Shown here piece by piece: positions 46,863-60,186 of a DNA stretch of 64,000 nucleotides. Source of the stretch: Xestospongia bergquistia (taxonomy: Eukaryota; Porifera; Demospongiae; Haplosclerida; Petrosiidae); contig OZ014413.1 in NCBI GenBank assembly GCA_963965975.1, positions 5,032,001-5,096,000 on the forward strand, written 5' to 3'. The notes below the pieces were generated by a model that saw nothing but the letters and a program-made list of their open reading frames with translations, searched no databases and was not told the DNA's origin. Positions within the stretch are counted from its first letter, which is position 1. Every line of letters begins with the position of its first letter. Both the position numbers and the translations under genes were made by a program.

Positions 46863-47540
46863 CAAATTTTATAAATTTTTGTATCATCTAATATATTTGT
46901 ATTTTTGAACTTGCACATATATTGTAAATAGTTCTATTTTGTATATTTAATTTTATTTTTTATATGAACTGCAGCTGTTTAAAGATGTTGTGTTGACTTT
47001 TTTAACTTCATCTTTTTAGTTTTTTTCTCACTTTTATAACTTTCTCCTAGATTGTTTATTGTCTTAACTTGTTCTATAAGATATTATATGAGTTCATTGC
47101 ATTATTGTCATTTCCAGGTTACATTACCACCATAACCATGTCTATCAGTGGTGTTCAATAAAAATCCAGTATTGCAGGAATATTGATATTTCCCAGTGTG
47201 TTAGTACATATTTGAGTACAATCTGCATTAGTTAATAAACATTCGTTGGTGTCTATGATTTGGGTACCTTAATTATTAATATTATATATTACTAACCAAC
47301 ATGAGATTTTGATTACTGGTAAGATGGTATCCAGTAAAGCAGGAACAAAGAAAGGAACCTTTTGTATAGATACATATTTTGATTGTATTGACAAATGTCA
47401 AGAAATACATTCATCAACATCTTACAAAATATTACAATCATATATATATAGGAAGAAAAAGTGTCGATAATGTTATCATCACAATGATGATTATCAGAGT
47501 TAATAATATAGCCAGTATTATTGCAGGACCATTATAAATT
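46863..47540. other. 3' flank of the transporter gene
   Basis: Non-coding. Bases 46863-47100 resemble the 3' flanks of the fragments at 48107 and 50861, showing that the duplication units include about 250 bases of downstream DNA. Confidence 0.6.
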
Positions 47541-47545
47541 ATAAT

Positions 47546-48106
47546 TAATTTATAGTTAAATTAATTATAAATCCTTACTTTCACAAATTCATTCCAAGTA
47601 TGCTTAAAAGAATTGGAGTTGGACTGGTTTTCTCAGTATTTACAACAATATATTCTGTCATAATGCTTGCTTGCAAAAACTATTTTCTATTTGACATAAC
47701 CTCATAAAAAGTTGTTATTGTATCTGACATTTTCTATGGAACAGCAACTGCTTTAATTATCCCAACATCTTTAGCATTTACAATAGCTCAGTCACCACAT
47801 GAAATGAGAGGATTGATGGTTGGACTATGGTATGCAGCATGTGGTGTTGGATATATTTTTAATATCAACATCAAATACATATTTGAATGTGAAAATCACA
47901 CAACATCATATTGTCTCGACTATTTTATAGTTAAGAGTGTGATTATTCTTATTATACTGATAATGTTTCTGGTACTAGCTAAGCATTACAAGTTATGTGT
48001 GAGAGAAAATGAAGTCAACTTGCATTTAATAGCTGAAGAACATTATGACAGATATATGAACCAGGAAGTAGAATACAACAATGAATCACTTGATAATACA
48101 GACTGA
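47546..48106 (+). pseudogene. POT/SLC15-type transporter C-terminal copy, disrupted
   Basis: It aligns with 46302-46862 of the intact gene at high identity. It contains a TAA in ITS-stop-KVVIV where the intact gene has Tyr (about 47705), then an open frame from 47804 to the same ending (YNNESLDNTD). The N-terminal two-thirds is missing. Confidence 0.85.
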
Positions 48107-50335
48107 CATATTTTTATAAATCTTTGTATCATGTAAAACATTTGTGTTTTTTGAACTTGCATATATACATGTAAATGAACTGCCGATGTTTAAACATGTT
48201 ATGTTTACTTGTTAGCTTAACTTTGTCATTTGTAATGTTTTTTCTCATTTTTAAAAAACTCTCTCCTAGATTGTTTATTGTTTTAATTTGTTCTATAAGA
48301 TATTTTACGAGTTCATTGCATTGTGAAAAGTATAACAAAGTATGACTGTTCATTGAACATGACAAAGGAGAAGTTATAATGTTCATTATATAGTTGTCAT
48401 TGCTAATTAAAATAAATTTGCAGTGTTAAATATAACATGTATTATTAATTATAATGTTGCCATTGTAGAAAAGATGATGGCACAAATAGTACAAATTGGA
48501 GGGAACCCTGTTCCACAGAGAAAATGTAAGGTTGTGTGTACAACACCCAATGTGAGATAACGACAACTATAGGATGATAGGTAGTTACAATCACAGAAAG
48601 TTGTTTCTGTCTACAACTACAATGGAATTTGAATAAAAAAATCAGTATCAAGTGATATAATATGCTTTTAATAAGACATGTAATTATATATACAAATAGC
48701 TAAAATTTAATTATTTAAAAGAACTTTAACAAAGCAATGTTGTATAAAAGTATTGTTTATTTGAAAATATCATGAATAAATAATAACAAAAATGACAATA
48801 CCTAAAATGATATGCCATGCAGAGACAAGGATATATGACTATGGGTTGTAGCTGTTGCATCACCACTTTTTGCATTAGCATCATGTCCCTACAAGACATA
48901 TATTATCTACATTAAAGGGCATATTATGTTATATTATAATAAAGATAATCAAAAACAAGGGTTTCAGTGGTGTGATCTGATTTGTAAGAGTTTCAATCAG
49001 TACTTAATTGATACATTTTCTTATTTTAATTATTTTACTTGTTATGATGAAACAATGGTATAGTGTACAATATAAATCCATTATATATGTACTGTAGTTA
49101 CCATAGTTAAAGATGATTGCTATAATGTTATACAAAGAAGAGAATATCATGTTCCAAATACTAAACAAATAGCTATAATTACATGCAATATCAAATGTCA
49201 AATTTTGATTTCCAACATAATGCATTGGAGTATATATAGCAATTGCCTGAGGTTTTTGCTGTATCACAATTATTCTCACATAGCTTGATTATGTACTTAT
49301 CAACATTCTAGATGTCATAGAGTTAAAGAAAATATAATAATTTTCTAGTTACTGTATGAGATGTAATGTAAAACAATTGTTTATTTACTTTCTGTTGAGG
49401 AAGGACCTAGAGTCTAGGCACTCCATGATAACATTGACAAAAGTGGCTTATCAGATACAATGAGAATATAAATTGTCATTAATAATTATAAATATAGATA
49501 TGTTAGTTGTTCATTCATTTAAAAACAATGTGACATAATTTAAACTGATGTTGTGCTGGATAATACCTTTCACTTTGTGGAGGAGGACATATACATAAAT
49601 ACACATGCATAATGTTTATAATTTATTTTACAATAGCATAATCTGTAACTAAAAACAACTAGTAATTATTATAATAATGCAACAAGTACTTACTGTTGAG
49701 TAGAAGTGGATGATGAACACCTTAAAATATAAATTAAAAAAAAATATCTAGACATAACAATTATTTCACAAGCAATCCAATTGTTTAATTAAATAAAAGT
49801 ATTACTTTTTAATTATATTAAGATCTCACATTTATGACAACAAACTACATGACAATTATCTCTAGATTAAATCATATAGCTTTATAATTTACTTCAAAAT
49901 GTCAAGTTCAGGCTATCTCCATCTGGGTTAATGAAGGTTGTCAATGTATGTCAAGGGATTTAAGTTGTCAAATCTTGTTTAAGAAAACATTTGCATTTGA
50001 AGTCACTATTTCTATATATTTATTATTACTATTTATTTGCATAATTACTGCCCTATTTCTGAATTTTTCAGGATGACTTGTAGTTAGTTATACTTATCTT
50101 ATGCTAAATGTGATACACAATTAAAACTAGCAAACACACACAAAGCATTCATTCAAATTGATCTCAGCAAAGTAGTGAAACTAAATAATAATATAATAAA
50201 ATTAACTACCAGTCTAACAAGGATATTCTAAATTAATTAATTCCATATGAATCTTTCAGGTCACTTGAATGATTTAGAAAAAAGAAATTGCAAAGAAAAT
50301 ATTTGAATTATGAAATTGAAAGACAACTCTTACTT
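48107..50335. other. Flank of the transporter fragments, no gene
   Basis: Bases 48107-48360 and 48418-48710 recur after the next fragment (50861-51160 and 52030-52310). The open frame at 48445-48651 on the minus strand lies within this repeated flank and is not a gene. Bases 48710-50335 hold nothing recognisable. Confidence 0.5.
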
Positions 50336-50342
50336 TATATTT

Positions 50343-50861
50343 ACAGAATCACAGTTTAGAATATAACAATGAGATGGTTCACTCACTTGAGGGTGCTAAC
50401 TGACATATATCTACATCTACCCATATTTGTACATATTATATGTATTGAATATATTTACCTTTCCATGTTTTAGACTTTTCTTAGCAACTGCTTTAATTAT
50501 CCCAACATCATTAGCATTTACAATAGCTCAATCTCCACATGAAATGAGAGGATTGATGGTTGGACTATGGCATGCAGCACGTGGAGTTGGTTATATTTTA
50601 AATATCAACACTAAATATATCTATATTTGAATGTGAAAATGATACAACATCACAATGTCTTTACTATTTTTTAGTTAAGAGTGTGATTATTCTTATTATA
50701 CTGATAATGTTTCTGGTACTAGCTAAGCATTACAAGTTACGTGTGAGAGAGAATGAAGTCAACATCTATTATAATAGCTGAAGAACATTATGACAGATAT
50801 ATGAACCAGGAAGTAGAATACAAGAATGAATTAGGACTCTCACATGAGAACACAGACTGAC
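50343..50861 (+). pseudogene. POT/SLC15-type transporter C-terminal fragments
   Basis: A scrap of the extreme C-terminus (EYNNEMVHSLEGAN and a stop, about 50360-50402) precedes a longer piece that begins mid-gene at 50474 (ATALIIPTSLAFTIAQSPHE) and ends at the family stop near 50860. A frame change near 50625, an extra base near 50765 and loss of the N-terminus make it non-functional. Confidence 0.8.
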
Positions 50862-52925
50862 ATTTTTTTATAAATCTTTGTATCATGCAAAACATTTGTG
50901 TTTTTTGAACTTGCATATATACATGTAAATTGTCCTCTTTTGTATATTTAATTTTATGATGTGCAGATTCTTAAACATGTTATGTTTACATGTTTGCTTA
51001 ACTTTGTCATTTGTAATGTTTTTTTCTCATTTTTAAAAACTCTCTCCTAGATTGTTTATTGTCTTAACTTGTTCTATCAGATATTATACGAGTTCATTGC
51101 ATTGTGAAAGTATGACTGTTTATGGAACATGACAAAGGAGAAGTCATAACGTCATTATGGTAGTACACAACAAACTGAGGAGAAGACTATACCTCAGCGA
51201 GAACATGACCTTTGGCTTTTGTCATGTCTGACACATAAAAGATATTTTACTAATGAATTATAATGAGTAGTGGATAATTATTTATGATTATTTGAATAAT
51301 AAATAATTATACATATTTTTATAAACTTTTTATTTATTCATAAATATTTATCAGAAATGTCTAGATGTAATGTGTGCTAAATATTGACTAAAAAGGTCAA
51401 GTTATTGTATGACTGTTTATATTTATAATAAAATTAACATTAACAATCTTGTGTTGTAGTGTAACTTATTTTCCTGTTGGTGGTGTTTTAATGTTTTTGT
51501 AATGATGCATATTGTTAATGTTTACTATAGTTTGTTTATGTATTATCATTCATTATGTTAATGTTTACTCTAGTTTGTTTATCTATTATCATTTACTTCC
51601 TGTTTGACCATCATTTATACTAATTATCACTTATAATTAATTTTGATCTCGTATAAATTGGAAACACACACTTTTGAAAAGAGAGTTTTTTTGTTGAATG
51701 TCAAATTTTGTATCTCGTTCAATCTGGGAGAGAACTCAACACATATCTTTATCAAATAAACTGCCAATATTGATGTTAAGACTAAGAGTATTTTGACCAT
51801 GAGAATGAACAATTGCAGTACATTCTTGTGCATCAGCATTACAAGCCCTTATAAAACACTTAAAACATGCTTTAAACTATTGTTATTTGAGTTTTGTCTT
51901 ACAATTAGCAATGATATACTTGATTATAGCTTTAGCATTTTTGATTTTATCATTAGACATAACTATTATAAGATTACTAGTAGTTTCCGACATAGAAAAA
52001 TTAGTTTACTCTAAAAGTCAAAAAGGAATTTGCAGTGTTAAATATAACATGCATTATGCATTGAAAAAGTATGATGGCAGGAATAGGACAAAAGAGAGGG
52101 AGCAATGTTCCACAGAGGAAATATAAGATTGTGAGTACAACACCCAATGTGAGATAGTGACAACCAATTGGACGATAAGTAGTTGCAATCCAGAAAGTTG
52201 TCTCTGTACTACAACTACATTTGGGAACTTGAATAAAAAAATCAGTATCAAGCGATATAATATTATTTTAAGAAGACATGATATTATATATACAAATAAG
52301 CATTTGAAATATGACTAATACCATGCATAGCTAAACTTATTGGTTAGCTAGAGATGGATATAATTACTAGTATGTGAAAAGATGTTTGAGTCAGTTAATC
52401 AGATCTATGAGTTCTGTTATTCTTATCATATATTACTATTAGCTCAATTAGCTTTGTTCAGTTATAATTTCTCACCTAGAAGCGAATCTCTTCCTAACAT
52501 GGAAGAACATTACAAATACTACTAACTGAGGTACCTGCTCCTTATTAGAGAAGGTGCATTTATAACGTGAGTTATCTGCTCCTTATGAGATATCTAACTG
52601 AAGGCTCCTTTCCTAGTATATATGGCAGTCAAAAGAGATATATACTAAGAGCAAAGTTAGGCGGAAAAGGAATGTGAACAGATCACGTGACCCGTTGAAG
52701 TGCTATCGACGCTGTTAGCTCTCGCCATGAGGAAAGCCTTGGATATAATCTCTTTCTGGGCTCTTTAAGATCTTGCTAGAGGTACCTCTCTGTCATTGAC
52801 GTAACTCGGGTTGTCAAGTCTGTCTGAATTAGGATATAATTTTCAGGCAATAATTCCATAGCACCAGCTGTTATTTCAGGTGAGTCAGTATTACCAATAG
52901 TGACTTTGACTTCTCTTTAGCAGAG
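50862..52925. other. Flank of the transporter fragments
   Basis: It contains repeated flank blocks (see 48107). A less A+T-rich patch at 52660-52870 reads open for short distances on the minus strand (NSDRLDNPSYVNDREVPLAR) but I cannot assign it. The frame at 51793-52126 overlaps repeated flank and is not accepted. Confidence 0.4.
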
Positions 52926-52929
52926 TGTA

Positions 52930-53163
52930 TTTGTGACCTGATTTGCAAAAGGGACCACTTCTGTCAAAACATTTGTGACCTGATGTATAAAAAAACACTG
53001 TTAAAACATATCAAAAACAGTTTTGATTACATATAAAATATGCATATATAACAACTGTTTGTATACAAAACTGTTTTTGAGATGTTTTAACAGTTGTTTT
53101 TTCACAAATCTGGTCACAAATGTTTTGACAGAAGTGGTCCCTTTTTGCAAATCAGGTCACATT
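52930..53163. mobile_element. MITE-like palindromic element, TA flanked
   Basis: The arms are inverted copies over about 100 bases each: GTGACCTGATTTGCAAAA, GGGACCACTTCTGTCAAAAC, ATTTGTGACC, then ACTGTTAAAACATNTCAAAA and ACAGTTTTG. A short A+T-rich loop lies near 53050. TA dinucleotides border both ends (52928-52929 and 53164-53165). There is no coding capacity. It fits a Tc1/mariner-type non-autonomous element. Confidence 0.7.
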
Positions 53164-53741
53164 TATTTGTTAAAAGTGATATAAAGGGATAAAGAGAAGC
53201 TTAACTCATGAAAATCATCATAATAAGTGTACTATTCCAGATATGTTGGTACATTTAATTGGTTGTTGAAGAACAATTTTTATGTCCCTCCCATCCCAAT
53301 CTAAAACACCATCCATTGTTATAATGAACCACATTTTGTTGTGAATATAATGCTTGATAATTTCATGAATGTAGTTGTGTATGTCATGTTAACATCTTAT
53401 TTTATTGTAACATTGATTGTCTCTTGTCAACAAGTATGACTTGGAAATTATGACTTCCTTCTACCATGCAGAAATAAAAATCCAAATACAGTTCAACACA
53501 CTGTTTCATCAAAAGGATCAATGCATCTTGAATTATTGGTGAATACTCTGGTTTTAACTTTTGCCTACTGGAAGAAAAACTAAAAGCTACATCAATCGTT
53601 TCTCAAGGTATTTAATACTAATTCATTATTATTTAGATTAATGTAACATACATGTATATAACATAAACTTTTAAAATATATTTTTTAAGTTTAGGTTAAT
53701 ACAGTAAATGTTATTAAAAGTTTGCATTGACTTTTGATATA

Positions 53742-54159
53742 CCATAAGGGTACAAATTTTCGAGGGTTTAAAATTTCGTGTTTTTTAAATTTTGCTTTAT
53801 TATTTAAATTTCGTGGGTATTAACTTTCGTGTTTAGTGGGTGTGAAGTATTAATTAATGGGTGTGGTTTCAGACACGTATTATGAACACAAGCGTGATTT
53901 TCATGAAGTATGGCTAGCTATTCCTATAAATCCATAGTGAGAGGGTACCATATATACAAGAAAATCTGGGAGGCAGTTGACAGAGAAGTACTTCAGTGTA
54001 AAATAGAAAGAAGTAACCCTTTACAGTAGCTGTTATTTACAGGCTTTATTGAGATCACGTGATTATGCGTTGGTGGAATAAAAGTTAAATTTCGTGATAA
54101 AACAACAACCCACGAATACAGCGAAATTAAAACCCCCATGAAAATTTATACCCTTATGG
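53742..54159. mobile_element. MITE-like element with CCATAAGGGTA termini
   Basis: Termini are inverted: CCATAAGGGTACAAATTTTC on the left, and the complement of CCATAAGGGTATAAATTTTC on the right, with TA on both sides (53740-53741, 54160-54161). Subterminal TTTCGTG motifs are repeated on both sides. The interior of about 250 bases has no gene. Confidence 0.75.
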
Positions 54160-54161
54160 TA

Positions 54162-55407
54162 AGTCTTAAAGGTAGCAAGCTTAACTTTTTGATCAGTATT
54201 AGGTATAACATTAGCAAATTTAGAGCTAATAGTACATCATGTGAGTAGAGAATCAAAGCACCATGTCAGAAGTCTAGACGATGGAATTCAATTTTTTATA
54301 CAATTACCTATGACAAATGGTTGTTTTTCTCATCATAGTATTGTCAACAACTTGGAAATACTTTTTCAGTTCTGGATTATATTTCAATATTTTAATAGTT
54401 ACAAGTTGTTAGGCAAAATGATATATAAGTGTATATGATGATATTCCAGTAAACATGCTTACATCAAGAACTCATGGGCAAAAATAAGTTGAAAAGGTTC
54501 TTTGCCCGTCTACTCAGTGTACACAGCCTAAATAATTTTATAGGAGAAGTATAAAGCTTATCAAGTATAATGCCCTAACACAACAGAGCATCAAGCTTTT
54601 TTTGGAACTCCTCTAAGACATCAATTATTTATGTGTTCATAGCATACTCATAAAGGTAGACAGTACAACATTTTCATCACTTTGACATCTTTTAGAAGAA
54701 AGTTCATTCCCGCTACCCAAATGGTTCAGGTCATTATCTTGATGATGTCATTATTTGTTATTATAACTACATTCATGTATTATTGTATTAGGAAACGTTC
54801 GCATGTCAAAAGTTTCATAAACATATTGGAAAATATTTTGAACAAAATTGGCAAGTATGAAATTTATTAATCCCTAATATTTTGCCACATGCAACACATT
54901 GACCACTATCGAAGAGTATGGATTTTATTAGAAAATAATGCAAGGCTGCATTAACGGGTTTGCCAAGTTTAGCTTGTATATCTGAACTGTATAGCCAGAA
55001 AGGATAATAATCTCTTTTTTTCTACCAATATTGTATCAGTTAGTGATTATCCTTTGTTGATTTCATTATAGTCAATTAATAACTTTCCAGTTATGAACAT
55101 AAAATTGTACAAACTTACCATTTATATTACAGACTAAGTTACTGAAGTATATATTAGTTTGAAGATAATAAAATTATAAAAGCTATTGTGTCAGATGACT
55201 TAAATTTCTAAATGAGATCTTATGTCTCCAATTTAAATTGTCCATAAAGCAACTTCACTCAACATAGAGCTTGATTACATACCTCATTTAAACTTGTATA
55301 GTAAAACATATGACTGACAAACTAACTTACTCCCATATTTTAATTTGTGATGTGTTGTGTTTTTTGATCTGATAAACTTATCTCAGAAGTAACATTCACT
55401 TGGTCAT
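54162..55407. other. Intergenic up to the distal duplication
   Basis: A+T-rich. Open frames at 54241-54438 and 54682-54870 have no recognisable motif. The left edge of the segmental duplication is at about 55408. Confidence 0.5.
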
Positions 55408-55942
55408 TATTCCGTATTAATTTTAATTAGTTGTCTCTTTCATCGTTTCATTATAGATTTCTGATATGAGCCTTCAAAGCTCATTAAGAGTGATGTGTGA
55501 GAATGGTGTATATAGGTATACAATTTTTGTTATAAGTACTACAAACTCACCTTGCAGTCATCCTTTGTTTACACAATTCTCTCTGAACATAACACACATT
55601 TGATGAAGAAAGAATGTCTTAAATTTTTTTGTAATTGTTACAAATTCATATTCACTCATCATGTCTCTTTCATGCATACATGTCATCACAACATTGTATT
55701 ATACTCTTCTCAAATTAGTCCATATAATGCAGCAAGAATAACAAGATCATGATGTGTGTATTTCACTGTAGAAGAGCTATCTGAGCTGGAATTTGTCCAT
55801 GTAATGTAATAAATATAATGGAATTGTGATTTGTATAATTATAAAGTTGATACACAATGTAAACAGATTGAAAAAGTGGGAGGTGTTAGTAATAGCTTCA
55901 GAGGTTATTATTTAAATTACATGTTATGTTTCTCAATCTACT

Positions 55943-56315
55943 TATTATAATAATATACTTACTGACTATTGCTGTCTATTACTACTGTATGATACTGTAC
56001 TTACTGACTATTACTGTCTATTATTACTATATAATAATATACTTACTTACTATTACTGTCTATTATTACTGTATAATAATGTACTTACTGACTTTTACTT
56101 TCTATTATTGCCGTATAATACTGTACTTACTGACTATTACTGTCTATTATTACTATATAATAATATACTTACTTACTATTACCGTCTATTATTATTATAT
56201 AATAATATACTTACTTACTATTACTGTCTATTATTACTGTATAATACTGTACTTACTGACTATTACTGTCTATTATTACTGTATAATAATATACTTACTT
56301 ACTATAATATTACTT
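55943..56315. repeat. 42-base minisatellite, about 9 units
   Basis: Same unit as 11850-12180, with one more copy. The 14-residue difference between the spurious frames (138 versus 124) equals exactly one unit. Confidence 0.9.
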
Positions 56316-56432
56316 TTGATGGAGTCTCATAAACTTATTTGATAAACTGTTGTAACCAAATGTATGTAATGTCATCTCATTATATAACTTGTTATATAAC
56401 TCATTATGACTTACTGTACCCTTCATTATATA

Positions 56433-56503
56433 ATTCACTGTAACCTATTGTAACCCACCTAATTTAAGTTAAATTAGGTGAATTACAATAGGTTACAGTG
56501 GAT
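56433..56503. repeat. Extended hairpin
   Basis: The outer arms match those at 12298. The inner stem CACCTAATTTAA / TTAAATTAGGTG is perfect around a single G. The proximal copy has lost 12 bases at exactly this apex. Confidence 0.85.
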
Positions 56504-56589
56504 TATATGCACAATGTTATAGCATAGTTAAATTATTTAATTATACTATAATATTGTGCATTTTGCAGCCGAAAAATATAGAAGCTACT

Positions 56590-58460
56590 AGAAAAGGAGA
56601 TCCTAATCTTCAAAAGCAAGATGATGGACTGTTTAATGTTTGCCTATGAAAATGTTCTTTATGTTAATGTTCTATTTAAGGAAATGTCAGATTTTCAAGA
56701 ACAAATGTATTTTAAACTTTTTGCCATAATTTTTTTAGTAATAATAATTTTTAACATAATTGATTAACAATTTCTAAAATGGTGATTTTGAAATTGAAAC
56801 AGAAAGTGGCACAACTGTTGTAATGTTAGATAGTAAGAATGCTTATTACCAAGTCATTTAGCTTTTGCTCAAAAACGCTGATCCCAATCTTATGAACAAA
56901 GACGGTTGGAATACTTTAAAGTTTGCCAGTGGAAATGATCATTACCATGTTGTTGAGGTTCTACTCATAGCAGGTGCTAATCTTAATCTTAAAGATGCAA
57001 ATGATTGTACTGTTTTAATGTTTGCCATTCAGAAAGGCAATTACCAAGTTGATAAACTTCTCTTAGAGAAAATAGTGATTCTACTTGTTATTTGCATTTT
57101 GGTTGGACAGCCTAGGTGTATGCTAATCAGGATGGTCATTATGACATAGTTCATTTATTAGAAAAGTACATTGATCCTAATAGTAGTAATTCTTGTAAAG
57201 AATTAGATCAATCAATAAACCAACCAATAGAAATTACCAGCTCTGTTATTTTATACTTGATCAACAGACAAAGGAACCTAACAAACTATCACAAAATATA
57301 CAGATGACAGAGTCTGTAGTTGAACAAGATGTCCTTCCACATTCAATTATCCACTCTTCATCTCTAAAACAGTTTTTAAATATTGTTTAATAAAATCTAT
57401 CAAACAACCATTTCATACTTTTGAAGATACTAAGAAGAAGAGATCAGAGGTAACAAATCAACAATTTTGGAGCAGAAACAACCACAACGACAACATCACT
57501 CCACATTGATCATCTACTATTACCTATTTCAAGAAAGAAGTTTAAAAAGCTCTCTTCTCAGAATGGCTCAAAGTTGATTATTATGCTACCTGGGAGAAAG
57601 TAATTGTTGCCCTGTTAAAAGCTAATGAACACTATCTAACCTCAAAAGTACAAGAAAACCTTATTACTATCATACCACCAGGAGATCCTTATCAAGGTGA
57701 GTCAGTGTAGCATATACATAAAGAGATTTGTGCGTGAATACATTCTTTAGTCATAGGTACACACAGCCGAGATGACATATTAGATGAGACTAGTACAGAC
57801 ACAAGGAAAGATATTAAAGCAAATGATATGAAGACAAAAGAAGAGACCACAGAAAGTAGTAACTTAACACCACAGAGTTATATTACAATTCAGTCAACTG
57901 CTTAAACTTCAAAGAAGATAATAGAAAAGAGGTCTAAGGATCAAGTGACAGCATATTTGCAAAATAAACAAGAGGATATAACAAGTCATTGAACTCATCA
58001 AAGAAAAAACTAATCCTAATATTCAAAAACAAAATTTTGTGACTGCTTAATTAATGAATGCCTGAAAAATGGTCATCAAGGTTCTTTTCAAAGAAAAAGC
58101 CGATTGTAACCTTCAAGACCAAAAAGGCTGGACTGCTTTAATGTATGCTAGTGGTTATGATCATTACCAAGTCATTGAACTTCTTCTCAAAGCAAACGCT
58201 GATCCTAACATTCAAACGCAAAATGGTATGACTGCTTTAATGATCATGACCAAGTTGTTGACCTTCTTCTCAAACAAAATGTTGATCATAATCTTCAAAG
58301 ACATGAGAGAGGTATTGCTTTAATATATGCTAGTTGTAATGGTCATTACTTTGTCAAGCTTCTTCTCAAAGAAAAAGCTGATCGAAATATTCAAGACCAA
58401 AGAGGCTGTACTGCTTTAATATTTGTCAGTGAAAATTGTCATTACCAGGAGGAGAACTAT
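56590..58460 (+). pseudogene. Chimeric DD-ANK pseudogene D2
   Basis: The duplicate of D1 with the same tail-to-Death-domain fusion (near 57545), the same intron (borders CAAG/GTGAGTC and CATAG/GTACAC) and the same downstream stop. One stretch is longer here (56865-57149) because D1 has lost two bases near 12785. Shared lesions show the pseudogene was already dead before duplication. Confidence 0.8.
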
Positions 58461-58464
58461 TGTA

Positions 58465-59772
58465 AACTAAAAAATGTGTGTATAAGGATGTATAAAAATA
58501 TGCATAGAAATATGGCCAACCAACCAAGAAAATACTGGATACACAAAATAGCACTACTTTATAATACACATGTTATCTGTGAGAGTATTATATTCAGAAT
58601 TATATGAATCATCTTTGATATATCAACATTATTATAGATATTTCTTCTTGATGCACAACAAAGGGGTCAGTACCATATAGCTGGCACAAGTGTGACAGCT
58701 GTCATTTTAGCTATATATAGTTGTAAAAGAAGAAATAAATGAGCATTAGCTATATAGTGTATGTCACCCTCATAGTACTCCTACAAACACCCAGTTATAA
58801 TAACCAGTAAATAAAAGAATTTCTAAAAAAACGAAGTAAATGTAGGGATGGGTAATATCAATCCAATACAAAGAATGCAAACAAGATAGTAGGGATGGTA
58901 ATTGCATCATCCCTACATACTAGTACAGGTGGCAAAAACAATTTAGGATAGTCATCAACTATATCTAAAACAGTTAAATATCAGTGGTATATTGTTGTAT
59001 TCAATGCCTGTGCTATTAATAAAATTATTTATTATTCATTAACAACTATCCTCATATTCAGACTATTATATCATATCCAGTTAGAATGTTCCATTATCAA
59101 CTACATTATAATACAAGTTGTTATTATTATAGGCAAGAGTAGCAATGTTACCTATACACAGTATGATTCATTTAGGCTATTTACTTAACACTTACATGTC
59201 TACTAAACAGATGTGTACATGTACTATATCCAGCTAACCCATTGTGAAAAGAATACTTTTGGCACTCCGTCTGGTTATACTTGTTTACTGCACATCACCA
59301 AGGACACACCCACCCATGATGGCCGTCATTCATGATGTGTTATACTATTCTGATTGCTTCTTATTAATATTCACTTTTATAAACAGCAACCATATTAGAA
59401 TATTACTAATATTAGCTTTCTAATTTTACATAATTAATAACTATACAATAACCATATAAAGAGATTTTGAGGTGTATCTTAACAGTTTCCAGTTAAAAAT
59501 GTTAGTTCATTAATAGTTCATACTCATAATATTAAAGTATCTATCATTAGACAGTCTATACTTTTCTGGTAGAGTAATACTTTATCTTAACTTGTAGGAT
59601 TATCAGATAATTTATTATTTAATTAATCAGTCATTTCACTTCAAGTATATAATAAGATTATATATCATCTATCCTCATATTTATTACACACGGTAAATTG
59701 TTTTATAGCTCACTCATCCTAGTTATTTACTAATGTAATTTCCTAATTTTCCATATTATTTTAATATATAGC
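58465..59772. other. Intergenic part of the distal duplication
   Basis: Nearly identical to 14320-15600, including an upstream-module copy at 58690-58800 (TGTGACAGCTGTCATTTTAG) and the GTAGGGATG inverted repeat near 58848. No gene. Confidence 0.7.
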
Positions 59773-60055
59773 ATATTATTTAGTGTTGTAATTGTTTAAC
59801 AATAACTAAAACTAAAACTATTTTTGTAATGGCCAAATCATTATTGTTAACAATAACAAACTATAACTAAAACTAACCAGCCATTGATTTACAATTAATA
59901 ACAAAAACTAAAATTGCATGAAAGTAGTTGTGAATTTTAGTTATTTCATTTCTAGATTTCACACAATCAGATCAGTTAACCATACAAAATTTCAAATGTG
60001 TAAACAATTAAACACAAACTAAAATAACAATCAATTAAGTGAATGATCAAGCTGA

Positions 60056-60168
60056 ATGGTCAAAAGAAAGTTGTGAGACAGGCTGTCTCACAACTTTCTT
60101 TTGACCATACTGTATGTCACATTGCAAACAGCTGTCTCAGACTGCTGCTTGCCATGTGACATACAGTA
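60056..60168. repeat. Double hairpin just upstream of the transposase start
   Basis: The first palindrome has 26-base perfect arms around a single G (60056-60081 and 60083-60108; GTTGTGAGACAG / CTGTCTCACAAC at the tip). The second overlaps it, with 16-base arms ATACTGTATGTCACAT / ATGTGACATACAGTAT (60107-60122 and 60153-60168). It ends 18 bases before the ATG at 60187. Confidence 0.9.
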
Positions 60169-60186
60169 TCTGGCATTCTGATCAAG

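Noticed and set aside
46733..46918. 61-residue minus-strand frame at the end of the transporter gene
   Set aside because: Antisense shadow of the conserved C-terminus.
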